Assembly (NCBI RefSeq): GCF_905171775.1
Contig: NC_053491.1
Span: 402,962,838 to 403,026,837, forward strand
DNA length: 64,000 nt
Origin: Rana temporaria
Lineage: Eukaryota > Chordata > Amphibia > Anura > Ranidae
Direction: 5' to 3'
Positions 11,207 through 22,571 of the stretch are shown here, piece by piece (within the stretch, counting starts at the first letter, position 1; each line of letters starts with the position of its first letter). Below the pieces are notes generated by a model. The model made no database searches, had not been told where the DNA came from, and saw only the letters and a list, made by a program, of their open reading frames with translations. The translations under genes were made by a program, and so were the position numbers.

Positions 11207-11888
11207 GGGATGAGCTTCGAGTTCGAGTTTAACTCATGTTCGTCTCGAACATAAACTTTTCGCCGAACAGCGAACGATTTGGGGTGTTCTCGGCAAGTTC
11301 GAAAAGCTGCAGAACACCCTGGAAAAGTCTATGGGAGAAAATCTAATGTGCTAATTTTAAAGGCTTATATGCAAGTTATTGTCATAAAAAGTGTTTGGGG
11401 ACCTGGGTCCAGGGGACATGTATCAATGCAAAAAAAGTTTTAAAAAAAACGTCCGTTTTTTTGGGAGCAGTGATTTTAATAATGCTTAAAGTGAAACAAT
11501 AAAAGTGAAATATTCCTTTAAATGTCATACTTATGGGGGTGTGTAAAGTATGCCTGTAAAGCAGCGCTTGTATCCCGTGCTTAGAACTGTCCCTGCACAA
11601 AGTGTAATTTCTGAAGGATAAAAAGTCATTTAAAATCACTGCTCCCAAAAAAAACTGCAGTTTTTAAAACTTTTGTTTGCATTGATACATGCCCCCAGGA
11701 GCAGGACTCAGGTCCCCAAACACTTTTTAGGACAATAACTTGCATATTAGCCTTTAAAATTATCACTTTAGATTTCAAACGTTTGAGTCCCATAGACTTT
11801 AATGGGGTTCTAAAGTTCACATAAACTTTTGGTCTGTTCGCAGGTTCTGGTGCGAACCGAATGGGGGGGGGGGTGTTCAGCTCATCCC
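11207..11888. mobile_element. Short foldback element (GGGATGAGC family), internally deleted
   Basis: TIR GGGATGAGC ... GCTCATCCC is flanked by TA on both sides (11205-11206, 11889-11890). Left and right parts are inverted relatives: AAGTCTATGGGAG near 11325 against CCCATAGACTTTAATGG near 11790, and CAAACACTTTTTAGGACAAT near 11717 mirrored at 11372-11393. The central GC-rich arms of the large copies at 26212 and 42078 are missing, so this is a deletion derivative that preserves both true ends. TA flanks suggest a TA-targeting transposase (inference). Confidence 0.8.
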
Positions 11889-12049
11889 TATTGGTGGTTA
11901 GTGGGAAACAGAATGCCCACTTACATTTGTGGTCAGTGGGAGGAAAAAGTCCCTCTTTCCTCTTAGATTGGTTATCAGCTGGAAGATAAATGCGTTTCTG
12001 AGAAGTAGAACACAACTGCTCTTCCAATGTAATCTATGAAGTTGGGTTG

Positions 12050-13080
12050 TCAGTATGCCTGTCATGTTCTGTGTATGAGGATCCATTTTCAACATTCTTG
12101 ATATATATAGCCTCATATACTGTATTATACTGGGAGAGTGAACAATTAACAGACCTTATTTATTTATTTATTTTTGTTATAGTTTGTGTGTCCATAGGGG
12201 GATTCTCTTCAGTTCCTGCTAGGTCACCAGTACAGGTAGTAGTTGGCTAAATCTTCCCAGCATGAACACTATCAGCAATAAAAAGTTCACACTATTACTC
12301 ACTGTACTTTTTTTTTAAAAAAGTTATGTTGATGTGTTCTTCTTTGAGGAGATTCTGATCAATTGCCTCAAGGTATACACAAAAAGTGGGGGAACAACAA
12401 AGATGACAATACCTGACCAATTGTCTAACTCTTCTATGCTCTTTCCACACAATTTTCTGCTACAGCTCCCCATTTTGAATTCGTATATATTCACAATACT
12501 CTTTTTTATGTTCTAAAAAGCTTTTTTTTCTGCTAAAAGCATAAAAATATAGTTTAGTAATTAAATTCAGGAAATAATATGTACCCGCGGGGCAGTGCCA
12601 CGTAAAAAGAGAGCTGCCATAGACAGACTAAAGGGTAAACACTTTCATAAGGTTCTGTCATTCTTAGCTCAGCTCATCCAATCTGCCCCATCCACCTTCT
12701 TAATTAATTTTTGAAGCTTTTAATTAAAGTATGTTTGTAATCAGCAGAGGAATTTTTATGTTGGATAAAGGGAGTGGGAACAGATAATTAATAGACAAAC
12801 AGCTTACAATACCCCCTTGCGAGATAAACAGAACAATGGCGAATGCACGTGTCTTCAGCTTGTGTTACTGTAACATATGCTGGGGGGTTGGCAGGTTTTG
12901 TTTGCATCTCCAGACTAAACAGAATGCGTTGTGTGGTGTGGTTCTGAGAGTTTGTTATAACTCCGCACTTATCACCAGAACATTTCATGTTCCATTGGAC
13001 TGTTAAGAATTATTTTTGCATTACCGGGCCAGTGTTGCCAGAAACAAATTGTTTGTTCTAGTTTTCTAAATTAAACCATT
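12050..13080. other. AT-rich sequence, nothing recognised
   Basis: Apart from a short TTTA run near 12160, nothing stands out. No coding or RNA gene signal. Confidence 0.4.
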
Positions 13081-13084
13081 TGAA

Positions 13085-13640
13085 TTACATTCAAAGCAGA
13101 ACTCCAGGCAACATTTTTTTTCCATGTCCTTGTTGCTGTTCTCCTACCTTCACCAAGTTTGCCATCCATGTGCTTCTGCGCTCTGTAGTTCCTCTAAAAT
13201 AGGATGCTGGATTTGCTGAAAAACACATTATTGCGTGCTGACATCCTGTTTGTAAGACCAATGGTTTCTATCCCTCTCCTAAGCTCATCCAGTGGTCTGG
13301 CACACCCCCTTGTAGACCTCTAAAAGAACAAGGAGGAAGCAGACATGTAGTTATGGGCAGAAGGGGTCTCACAGCCCCCAGTCTGTGCCAACCATGGAGG
13401 AGGTGGCCCTGCTGTATCACCCCCCCCCCCCCCCCGCCAGCTATCTCCGTGCAGAGAGGGGATTTTTATTAGAAATCTGTTGTATGACACAGTAGGGATG
13501 TTCCACTGTGTCAGCTATAGTATATTAAAACACTGATCGCTGATGTCCAATGTCCTCAGTGTTCTCATATACAATACCTGACACCGTGGGAGATCCCCGC
13601 TGTGTCATACAATCTTTTTTAAAATAATAATCCCCGCTCT
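13085..13640. other. Unassigned sequence with a C17 homopolymer
   Basis: An AAAGCAGAACTCCAGGC motif at 13095 resembles the end of a frog MITE but no partner end was found. A run of about 17 C lies at 13419-13435. No gene is seen. Confidence 0.35.
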
Positions 13641-13855
13641 ACACTGGTGGTCCCTGAAAATCTTCATTGATGGGACAGACGTGCTGAACTTGTGGTCCCT
13701 GGCATTCGGGACTGGTGGGGGTCCCTGAAATTTGGCACTGGTGGTGGGTGGTCCCTGACATTTGGCTCTGGTGGTCCCTGACATTCACCTCTGGTGGTGG
13801 TCCCTGACATTCGGGACTGGTGGTGGTCCCTGGCATTTGGCTCCGGTGATCCCCA
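13640..13855. repeat. Minisatellite, GGTGGTCCCTGACATTYGG unit
   Basis: At least seven imperfect units of 23-31 bp with core GTGGTCCCTGACATTCGG begin near 13644, 13692, 13717, 13748, 13771, 13798 and 13824. Open frames over the array are by-products of the repeat. Confidence 0.85.
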
Positions 13856-14375
13856 GGCTTTTGTTGTTATCTGTTTCAGTCTTCCAATGCTGCTTACTGT
13901 GATTGCCAGCTATAGATGAGGGCGGTGGACACGTTTGTTTTTCATATCACATTGGTGTTTGTATTGGTCCAGAAACGCACCAACACCTTTGCAGCCATCA
14001 TGCTACATGCTGGGTGTTAGGTGTGCTCCTGTACCTTTTAAAAAGGGTTGGGCTCCCCTTCAGTCCACCTGTCCTCATCTATCCATCAGAATGCATGTGT
14101 CACCATTTTTTAGTGTTAGGACCACAGATTCCAGGGTGCCGTGACGTGGCTCTGTGGCTCACGCATGCGTTTGCAAATGCGTGCAGACAAAACCCCTGTT
14201 TTTAATGCATACTGTCAGACAGGTTAATTGGTCGTTTGTGAGCTGCTTGGTAAGTAGGCTTGTTTTTTTCCTGGGCATTCCTCAGGCTTTTGTTGTTATC
14301 TGTTTCAGCCTTCTAATGCTGCTTACTGCGGTGGCCAGCTATAGATGAGGGCGGTGGACAAGTTTGTTTTTCAGC
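13855..14375. repeat. About 90-bp direct repeat spaced by about 430 bp
   Basis: A block starting CAGGCTTTTGTTGTTATCTG and ending near GGACACGTTTGTTTTTCA at 13855-13943 recurs at 14283-14373 with few changes. Between them lies a unique stretch with alternating purine-pyrimidine CACGCATGCG motifs near 14160. The arrangement is what one expects of slightly more than one unit of a ~430-bp satellite. Confidence 0.75.
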
Positions 14376-14426
14376 TCTAGTAGGTTGTATACATCATACA
14401 AATATGCCACTTTACAAGCAGGTTAA

Positions 14427-14792
14427 AGTGGTTGTAAACCCTTTACCACCACTTTTTCCTACAGCTAAGCCTAGATTAAGGCTTACCTGTAGGTGCTCGA
14501 AATATCTCCTAAACCTCCACCGTTTAGGAGATATTTACAGAGATGCTGGGTGTGGCGCCGGTGCACTTTAGCAACAGCAATCGTGCCGTTCCTAAAGGAG
14601 CCCATGCCGTGACTGTTGGCTTCCGGCTCCAGCCAATCACAGCGCCGGAGCCGCGATACCCAAAATTAACCCCTGGGAGGCTGCCTGAGCGGTGTACGAG
14701 GATGGCTGCTATGCATACTAGCTCATTATGCCTTTGTCTTGCAGGTGGTGTTTTCCAAAAAATAAATGAAAAAAAGGGGGGTTATTTCTTCT
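14427..14792. mobile_element. TTAA-flanked MITE (AGTGGTTGTAAACC type)
   Basis: TTAA occurs at 14423-14426 and 14793-14796. The left end AGTGGTTGTAAACCC is shared in style with 4802 and 57274. Inside is a hairpin, TAGGAGATATTTACAG paired with CGAAATATCTCCTA. No coding capacity. The right TIR is poor, so the right boundary is less secure. Confidence 0.55.
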
Positions 14793-14796
14793 TTAA

Positions 14797-15120
14797 GGGC
14801 ATCCCCCAAGACATGTTTTTAAAAAGGGATTATGCATGCGCTGACTCCTCTTGAACAGGACATGACATAGATGAATTGAAGACTTTTAGCAATCTTCTTC
14901 TCGAAAACTTCACATAGGTGTAAAGCACACTTCCATGTTTACAGTCAAATTTGAAAAAAACTCCACTTTATATTTGTTTTGTGTTCCCGTTTATACAATA
15001 TGCCTATTTTTTTGTTGTTTTATTTATTTCTTAGGAGGAGGTGTCATGACTGACTGCAAAGTTTTATGAACATGGTTAGAGTTAGTCTGTTCAAAGTCAA
15101 TTTGCAATTTAATACAAGAA
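14797..15120. other. Nothing recognised
   Basis: AT-rich stretch between two MITEs with no supported feature. Confidence 0.4.
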
Positions 15121-15125
15121 GCCAA

Positions 15126-15845
15126 GGGCCAGATTCACAGAAGAAATACGCCGGAGTATCTACCGATACTCCGGCGTATTTTTAAATTTGCCGCGTCTAA
15201 TCTTTAGTTTGAATCCTCAAACCAAGATACGACGGCTTTTGGCTTTGATCCGACAGGCGTACGGCTTCGTATGCCTATGGATCGTAGGTGTAATACTTCG
15301 GCGCCCACTGGGTGGAGTTCGCGTCGTTTTCTGTCGGGTATGCTAATTAGCTGTTTACGGCGATTCATGAAGGTACGCGCGGCCGTCGCATTCTCTTACG
15401 TCGTCGCTAGTCGGCTTTTCCCGGCGTATAGTTAAAGCTGGTATTTCATGGCCTATCTTTAGACTTGCCATGTTAAAGTATGGCCGTCGTTCCCGCGTCG
15501 AATTTCAATTTTATTTTTTTTGGCGTAAGTCATCCGTGAATAGGAAAGGACATAACTCACGTCGACGTTCAAAAAATGACGTCGGTGCGAAGTCATTTCC
15601 CACAAAGCACGGCGGGAAATTTCAAAACGGAGCATGCGCAGTACGTTCGGCGCGGGAACGCACCTAATTTAAATGATACACGCCCCATTTGAATTAGGCG
15701 GGCTTGCGCCGGACGGATTTACGCTACTCCGCCGCAAGTTTACAGGCAAGTGCTTTGTGAATCAAGCACTTTCCCATAAAACTTGCGGCGGTGTAACGTA
15801 AATGAAATACGTTACGCCGCCGGATTTCTACGTGAATTTTGGCCC
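15126..15845. mobile_element. GGGCCAGATTCAC-family MITE, complete, TSD CAA
   Basis: The ends are GGGCCAGATTCAC and GTGAATTTTGGCCC, flanked by the 3-bp direct duplication CAA (15123-15125, 15846-15848). Just inside are the inverted blocks AATACGCCGGAGTATC and GATACTCCGGCGTATT. The 3-bp duplication and GGG/CCC ends fit PIF/Harbinger-type transposition (inference). No protein. Confidence 0.8.
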
Positions 15846-15887
15846 CAAGTCTCTACACATTTAATACTTTTTTTTTTAGAACAGTCA

Positions 15888-16137
15888 GGGGTAGATCCAC
15901 AAAGAAATTACGCCGGCGTATCTACTAATACGCCGGAGTAATTTCAAAATTCCTGCATCGTATCTTTGTTTTGAATCCTCAAAACAAGATACGACGGCAT
16001 CCCGGCTAGATCCGACAGGCGTATGTCTTTCTACGCCTTCGGATCTAAGATGCAATTTTTCGGCGTCCGCTAGGTGGCGTTCCCGTCGTAATCCGCGTTG
16101 AGTATGCAAATTAGCTATTTCCGACGATCCACGAACT
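15888..16137. mobile_element. Second GGGCCAGATTCAC-family copy, right side lost
   Basis: It starts GGGGTAGATCCACAAAG and repeats the left half of its neighbour (ACGCCGGCGTATCTACT, then AAGATACGACGGCAT). It stops after GACGATCCACGAAC, where unrelated sequence begins. It lies 42 bp from the preceding copy in the same orientation. Confidence 0.7.
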
Positions 16138-16199
16138 GGCTGATGATCATTGGGCGCCGGCAGACATCCAGCCCACGGTACTCGACGATCAGGTTCCAC

Positions 16200-16325
16200 T
16201 GTGTCTAATCAAAGCAGAAGCGAGCCGTCGGTGGCACGAATTTGCCCAGAAGTGCAGGATCATGTATATACACGTGATCCTGCACACAGCTGTCGCCCCC
16301 TATAGGGTGGTCGCTAAACAGTTAA
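16200..16325. mobile_element. Right-end fragment of a TTAA MITE
   Basis: It contains the hairpin GTGCAGGATCATG / CACGTGATCCTGCAC (16252-16286) and ends at TTAA (16322-16325). The layout matches the hairpin-rich terminal third of TTAA elements elsewhere in the window. The left part is absent. Confidence 0.45.
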
Positions 16326-16469
16326 CAATAGCTTGCAAAATAGCCATGAAGGCCAAACAAAAACCCCAAAAGTTGGCTTCTATAGACTTCAGTGGGGTTT
16401 GGCCCTATTTTTGGTGTTTGCAAACCTTTTGCCAGGCTTGTTGATCATGGAACAAAACAAACCTTGCTT

Positions 16470-18290
16470 GTTCACTCATCACTATTCATAGGTGACATAA
16501 GCTGTGTCTTTGGGAGTCATGTAAAGAAATAGTACCCAAATCTCCACACATCATCATTCTTCTGTTGTATAATAACAGGACTACTAGTGCCATTCGGACA
16601 GGTCCTTATTGTTACTGCCAATACATATCCTATGGATTTTGTTATGTAAAATAGTAAATTGCACTTCCAGTTTGCCCACTTTGGATATGTATGTCTAGAA
16701 CCATGCCCAACTTCATCTTTAGGCATAGTAAGCTCGTACCTATAAACAACAGAAGCAAATAGGCTTTTCCTTGAATATGTAACTATTGGGCGCAAATTAT
16801 TACACATCATGAGCATATATGAGTTGACCTAGGGAGGCATAAAGTATAAATCCAATCCAGAATGATTCATTACTGAATTTAAACTGAACCTGTGGTTTTA
16901 CCATAAAGCACAAAGCTACAGGTTTAATTCAGCACAACACCCAAAAGCACATTCTCAATTTTTCTTTGCTTCCCCAACGCTTCATTCAACTGGAAGCAGA
17001 GGAAGCCTCCCTGTGTAAGCTACCAGTACATGGAGCTTTAGGCTCTCCTCATATGACATTGCTGGTAGTTTCCTAGCTCTGTCACATGGAGAGTATCAAG
17101 AGGCGTGGGAAGTTTCTTTACACCCAGCAGTTGAATGGAACATTTGGGAAGTAAAGGAAAGATACGTTTATGATGCTTGTAAAGGAGAATAAAAGTAAAA
17201 TTGCAATACATGGGCAAAGCACAGGTTTGCTTTAAAGCCAGTTCCAAGCACTTCCCAGTCCTGCCCCCCAGCATTTTTTAGACTTATTTTTTTCCTGATG
17301 TGTTCAGGATAGTCATGTGATGTGAAGGATTCTTTTCTTGTCCACCTGTTTGGCACTGGTCGGTCCTCAGTGATGCGAAGCGCACCAGTAATGTAAAGAT
17401 ATCAGTGCTGCTATCTGCATTATTTTATGTGAGCACAGAGGACTCAAGGGGTGCAACCAAAACCCCTCAACTCGTAGATAATGGGTTTAATGATGCTGGG
17501 CATCTTTCAACACAGAGGAGAACCAGCACTAGGTCACAGAGCATATGAATCTGGGGGATTGGGGGAGTTATCAAAGTGGAGGTAAGTATTCCGGTCAGAT
17601 GTGCTTTTTTTATACTTTAGATGCAGTTTGCAAATTTTCATAACATTCTTTTGTTAGGCTAGTTTAATTTTTCACTACATCTTGTCCCTCCCTGATTTCC
17701 CTAGTATAATGTTTGTAGCTGAAATATTATTCCTTAGCCTCATGCTTACGTCTTAATCTTCCGATTATACGATTGACTTATTCGCATTTTCTGACAACTA
17801 CAAATATAAAAAGCACAATTCATTGTGAATTGGGCACTGCGGGTGCCTTGCTATCTGTTTATATTGCTAATAAATTATACAGAGCACTTATAAAAGAGAG
17901 GGAGAAAAAAAACACAGTTCCATCTATGAAACCATGATGGAAAAGAAGTTACATTTAATTAGTCATCATAAATCTTCTGTCTTATATTGCTGCCCAACAA
18001 TTTTATTGATCTTTTATTCATGTAATCTGCTCCACAATTTATTAGGCCTTTTTATAATGGGATAATAATTAACCTTTTTTCTTTATTCACTCTCAGAGAA
18101 AAAGAGGGACACAAGAGGCACGAGAAGGCAAGAATAAAGTGTGTGCTGCTTGAACAAATGTAATATTATTCTAAAGGATACATAAAAAATGTTTTATAAG
18201 GGTTCATGCAATTGTTTTTGTTGCTTTGTTCAGTTTTGGGTGGATGCCAGTAAACTAAAGCATGTTTTGGCTATTTAACACTACGAGCCT
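16470..18290. other. Mostly unique-looking AT-rich DNA
   Basis: No transposon ends, no conserved coding block and no RNA gene. A short inverted repeat near 16888-16928 (AACCTGTGG / CTACAGGTT) is too small to classify. Confidence 0.4.
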
Positions 18291-18420
18291 GATTCACTAA
18301 AGCGTGTTTACCAGCAAGGAGATTTTCAATGAAGCAACAAGAGTTGCTGAATAAAATTCTAGCTTAGGAAATTTGTTTGCATATTGCCTTCATATGACTA
18401 ACATTATCAACAAAATAACC

Positions 18421-18794
18421 TAAAGTGGAATTCAAGGCTATACCAAAAGTATTCCACATCTATGCTGACTAACCTATGTTATACTGATGTATATACTTAT
18501 CTATTGTAAGGCTGCTCATATTAGGCAGTTAGGTAATGTGGGAGGATTGAACAATGAAAATGAATGGGCCATAGTAAGCCACCTCTCCCAGGCTCTGCCA
18601 GCCGAAGTCAAGCGCTCATTCTTCTCTACTGTAGCCACCACTGGCTGATTTAGGAGATCATGTGACGAGACCGGAGTAGTCTGAATATAGGTAAATATAT
18701 ACAATACATCTTTCTTACACAGGTTAGTCAGCATAGATTATGGAGGAAGAGGGAGCATTTTTAAGTATAGTTAGAGATAGCCTTGAATTCCACT
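18421..18794. mobile_element. TTAAAGTGGAATTC-family MITE
   Basis: Left end TAAAGTGGAATTCAAGGCTA is mirrored by TAGCCTTGAATTCCACTTTA at the right. A second inverted block, CTATGCTGACTAACCT, pairs with AGGTTAGTCAGCATAG. The right flank is TTAA (18795-18798); the left flank has lost one T. No protein. Confidence 0.75.
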
Positions 18795-18849
18795 TTAAAA
18801 CACAACTCCAATTAAAAAAAGAATACTAAACAAAAGAAAAGCTTGTTAA

Positions 18850-19691
18850 CCACTTCAGCCCGGAGGATTTAGCTGCCAAATGACTGGGCCATTTTTTTGC
18901 GATTCGGCACTGCGTCGATTTAACTGACAATTGCTCCCAAACAAAATTAATGTCCTTTTTTTTCCACAAACAGATTTTTCTTTTGGTGGTATTTGATCAC
19001 CTCTGCGGTTTTTATTTTTTGCGCTATAAACAAAAAAATGGTGACAATTTTGAAAAAAATTCTATATTTTTTACTTTTTGCTATAATAAATATCCCCAAA
19101 AAATAATAAAAAAAAAACAATTTCTCTCTCACTTTAGTCCGATATGTATTCTTCTACATATTTTTGGTAAAGAAAAATCGCAATAAGTGTACAGTATATT
19201 GATTGGTTTGCGCAAAAGTTATAGCATCTACAAATCAGGGGATAGATTTATGTCATTTTTATTAATATTTTTTTTTGTTACTAGTAATGGCAGCGATCTG
19301 TGATTTTTATCTCAACTGCGACATTATGGCGGACACTTAGGACACTTTTAATGTGTTAATGACACTGGCAGGGAATGGGTTAACCACTAGGAGGCAAGGA
19401 AGGGGTTAAGTGTGTCCTAGGGAGTGATTCTAACTGTGGGGGGCTGGGCTACCAGTGACATGACATTGATCGCTGCTCCCGATCACAGGGAGCAGTAGAT
19501 CAGTGTCCTGTCACAAGGCAGAACAGGGAAATGCCTTGTTCACACAGACATCTACCTGTTCTGCAGCTCCGTGACATGATCACGGGACACCAGCGGGCAT
19601 TGAGTCCATGGGTCACAGGGCTTGCATCAGGGGCTTTGCACAGCCGTGCCATTCTGCTGACATATATCTACAGGCAGCGGTCGGCAAGCGG
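18850..19691. mobile_element. TTAA MITE, complete copy
   Basis: It is flanked by TTAA at 18846-18849 and 19692-19695, with ends CCACTTCAGCCCGG and reversed CCGCTTGCCGACCG. It carries the family core TTTTGGTGGTATTTGATCAC (18983-19002) and, toward the right, hairpins such as GGGAGCAGTAGATCA region and GATCACGGGACACC. It encodes no transposase. Confidence 0.8.
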
Positions 19692-19699
19692 TTAAATAA

Positions 19700-20770
19700 T
19701 ACAAACAGAAAACATATTTTGCTGTAACAAACCACTTCAATCAAGATCTGCCCCCTACAGCTCAGGGAGAGTTGAGAGTTTTTCAAATATTACACCTTTT
19801 GCTTTAAAGCCCATCTACAGCCATAACACAATTTTTTGGACACAGCAGGAAATGCTTATCTATTTCATCTATTAGGTGTTCACTATTGTATATGTAACCC
19901 ATTGTTTTGATTTTGGAGTGGCTTACCTTGTGTTTGCTGTGAAACATACTACTGTTTACATTGCTCATGTATCCACGTTCTCTTACAATAGACACAAAAG
20001 AGAAATCATAATAGTAATACTAATGAATGGAGTGTAGCTATCCTGTCGTTAGTTTACCTAATGGATATAGCTCTCCTGGGCAGTGGTTGCTTCAGGAGAA
20101 TGTGTAGTTTTTCTTATTTGTTTCTTCCCTAGGTTTAGGATTGCTGCAGTTCCCTACTGACGCTACTGGGTGTCACTGACACCCAGGGCAATAGTTATGG
20201 GGGTGGTGTAATTCTTGTGCTACTGGGCATTTATGTCCTGTCTGATGGTGCAGGTTGGGGAACTATATAAGCTCCTCTTCCCCCCACAGGCTGCGGATTT
20301 AGGGAGGTGCATTGTGTGTGTTTGTGCTGTGTAGACATAGCACAGAACTCCTCAAGCTGCCCTGCCTGGTTGTGGAGGGTATAGCTTTCAATGTGGCAAA
20401 GCCCAATGGAAGTCCTGGTGGAGGGGGGTCCGTGTAGACAAAAGTAACTGGCAACCATCATTGCCATTTGACTAGGGTTTCTTCAAGACAAACCCAAACA
20501 CTTTAGTGGTCTGAGACACCTTTGGGTACCCCAAGGAGAGTAGTAATGTAGTTCACATAGCCTGCTGCAGCGAACAGTGGATGCAGCCAAATTACTCTTG
20601 TTGACATCATTGCCCTGCCCCCCCCCCAGTGATGGCCAACCTGCCCCCAGACAGACACCCACAGCTCCCATACTGCAACAGATTTGTGTGTGAATATCTT
20701 GGTTACATGGAGAGCCACAGCCCAGTCTGAAAAATGTTTCCGGGTTTTAGTCTGACTGAATACTGGACAC
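19700..20770. other. Unassigned sequence
   Basis: Nothing with both ends or a coding motif was found. GGGTGTCACTGACACCC near 20168 is a small perfect palindrome. Confidence 0.35.
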
Positions 20771-20778
20771 AGTATTAA

Positions 20779-21460
20779 ACATATTTTTCGCTCCAAAAGA
20801 CTCCATATTCCCCCCCAAAAAATGGGGGGAAATGTCTATGCATCTTATAAAGCGAATATTGACCAGGACTCTCCTCCACCCCGTCGCCATGTTAGAATGC
20901 CAGTCTGGCCGCTCGGCACCTCTGTGGCAGAAGAGAAGAGAAGTCTGTGTCAGCGATGCAGCAGCGCCAGGCCAGCCTTTCAGTGAACGAGCACGGCCCG
21001 GCTGTACAGACCCTGTGGGAGTAGTAAGTGCTGGCGGCCGCGCTGCTGTGTTGTGTATGTGAGATGCCTGTGCTGGATTAACTTCACTGCATCACACAAG
21101 GAATTCAAACTACTGCAGAGAAAACTCATTGCTGTAATCTGTACATCAAGGTTTATTATTTTTAATGTTTCTCTTTATGGTTGACCTGGGTTGAGGGACG
21201 GGAGGGGTACTTTGGAGGGGTGGCCGGGGCGCTTTGGAGGCCTAATATGCTGACCACTGGGTAACGTACTGTTCACTGGCTAACTTACATTTTATTTGCC
21301 AGGCTTCTGCTGTGTATGTGAGCTTTACATACTGTATACAAACTGCCAATCACTCTCTGGAGGACTACAACACCCATTTTAGTTCACCATTTGGTACAGA
21401 ATATTTTTTCTCTTGTTTTCCTTATGGTCAGGTATGTCTTATGGAGCGAATAATACGGTA
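20779..21460. mobile_element. TATTTTTCGCTCCATAAGAC-family MITE
   Basis: Left end ACATATTTTTCGCTCCAAAAG is matched in reverse by CTTATGGAGCGAATAATACG at 21438-21457. The same style of end, ATTTTTCGCCGTATAAGACG, bounds the element at 60291-61170. A GC-rich centre encodes nothing recognisable. Superfamily not assigned. Confidence 0.6.
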
Positions 21461-21880
21461 AAAACACAGACTGTCAGGGTGAATCCCTGACAGGTAGCAA
21501 CCCTACATGTGACACTCTCCATTGGGCCATGGATCCACCCTGGGCTAATGTCCGCTTTCTCCCTGCTCTGGTAAGTCTACCCTCTACCCTAGCCAAGAGG
21601 GGCAAAAGTAGCTGATTCATTGTAAAGAGCTTTCTCTGACTGTGGTATTTTTTTTTTTAACCTTTCACATTTCCTTTTCTTATATACGTCTGCCTTTCTT
21701 GGTAAGTAACCTGTATAAAAATCTCTTTACCTTCTTTATCCTACACATCTGCACAAATACCCCTTCATCTCCATCATGCAACTGTGTGTGATCAGTGCAT
21801 TAATGCCTTCACCTCCTCTTCCTCCCTCTGTGTATGACCTATTCATTAAAATGTATCTAGTGCTCCTTTGCCAAATTTCA
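21461..21880. other. Nothing recognised
   Basis: No terminal repeat, coding motif or RNA gene seen between the two neighbouring MITEs. Confidence 0.4.
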
Positions 21881-21887
21881 TGTTTAA

Positions 21888-22250
21888 CCACTTAAATACT
21901 AGCATGTTTCTGCAAAAATGAGGAAAAAAACAGATCATATTGGGGTGTCTACTTTCCAAAAATTTGTTATTTGTTAGTTGTTCATGCTGTCCTGACATTT
22001 TTATTTGATATGTTTTATAACAGAAAGTAAGGGAAACATTTTTTTTATTTTTATTATTTGTTTAAAATGTTGTCCCTTTTTTGTTTTTAACAGTAAAAAA
22101 AAAAAAAAAAAAAACTGTGTTTAAATATAACCAAAGATTTATCTGTCCCAAAATATTTTATAAAATTCATTTGGATACTGTGTTGCATGACTGAGTAATT
22201 GTCAGTAAAAAAACAGTATCAAAATACAGAGAAACTGCATGGGAACATGG
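21888..22250. mobile_element. Possible short TTAA MITE
   Basis: TTAA at 21884-21887 is followed by CCACTTAAATACT, and CATGG precedes TTAA at 22251-22254. An A20 run lies at about 22094-22113. Terminal similarity is weak (CCA ... TGG), so this is a tentative member. Confidence 0.4.
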
Positions 22251-22302
22251 TTAAAGATAATTATTACGCAGAGTGTGGATAACAAGGCAAAAGCCTCAAA
22301 GG

Positions 22303-22571
22303 CCCCGTACACACGGCCGAGGAACTCGACGTGCCAAACACATCGAGTTCCTCGGCCAGTTCAGCCCTGAAGCTGCCGAGGAGCTCGGCGGTCCGAGAGC
22401 TCCCATAGAACAACGAGGAAATAGAGAACATGTTCTCTATTTCCTCGTCGAGCTCCTCGTCGCCTTCCTCGGCCGAAAGTGTACACACGACCAGTTTCCT
22501 CGGCAGAATTCAGCCAGAAACTCGGTCGGAAGCTGAATTCTGCCGAGGAAACTGGTCGTGTGTACGGGGCC
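22303..22571. mobile_element. CGTACACACG-family MITE
   Basis: GGCCCCGTACACACGGCC at the left pairs with GGTCGTGTGTACGGGGCC at the right. Interior hairpins include GAACTCGACGTGCC... and ACCAGTTTCCTCGGCAGAAT mirrored near 22534-22557, plus GAGAACATGTTCTC. Frames over it are artefacts of symmetry. Confidence 0.75.

Larger units (their letters stand above)
9695..12030. repeat. Decayed minisatellite split by MITEs
   Basis: Scattered copies of a unit like TTGGTGGTCAGTGGGA followed by GAATGCCC occur near 9703, 9880, 9940, 9980, 10710, 10755, 11193, 11891, 11924 and 11967. They surround two insertions (10042-10553 and 11207-11888) and an unrelated segment at 10790-11170. Units are diverged and spacing is uneven, so this is an old array rather than an active microsatellite. 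Confidence 0.6.

Noticed and set aside
11193..11903. ATTGGTGGTTAG on both sides of the foldback as a 12-bp target duplication
   Set aside because: The motif is a minisatellite unit present many times nearby; only TA is needed as target.
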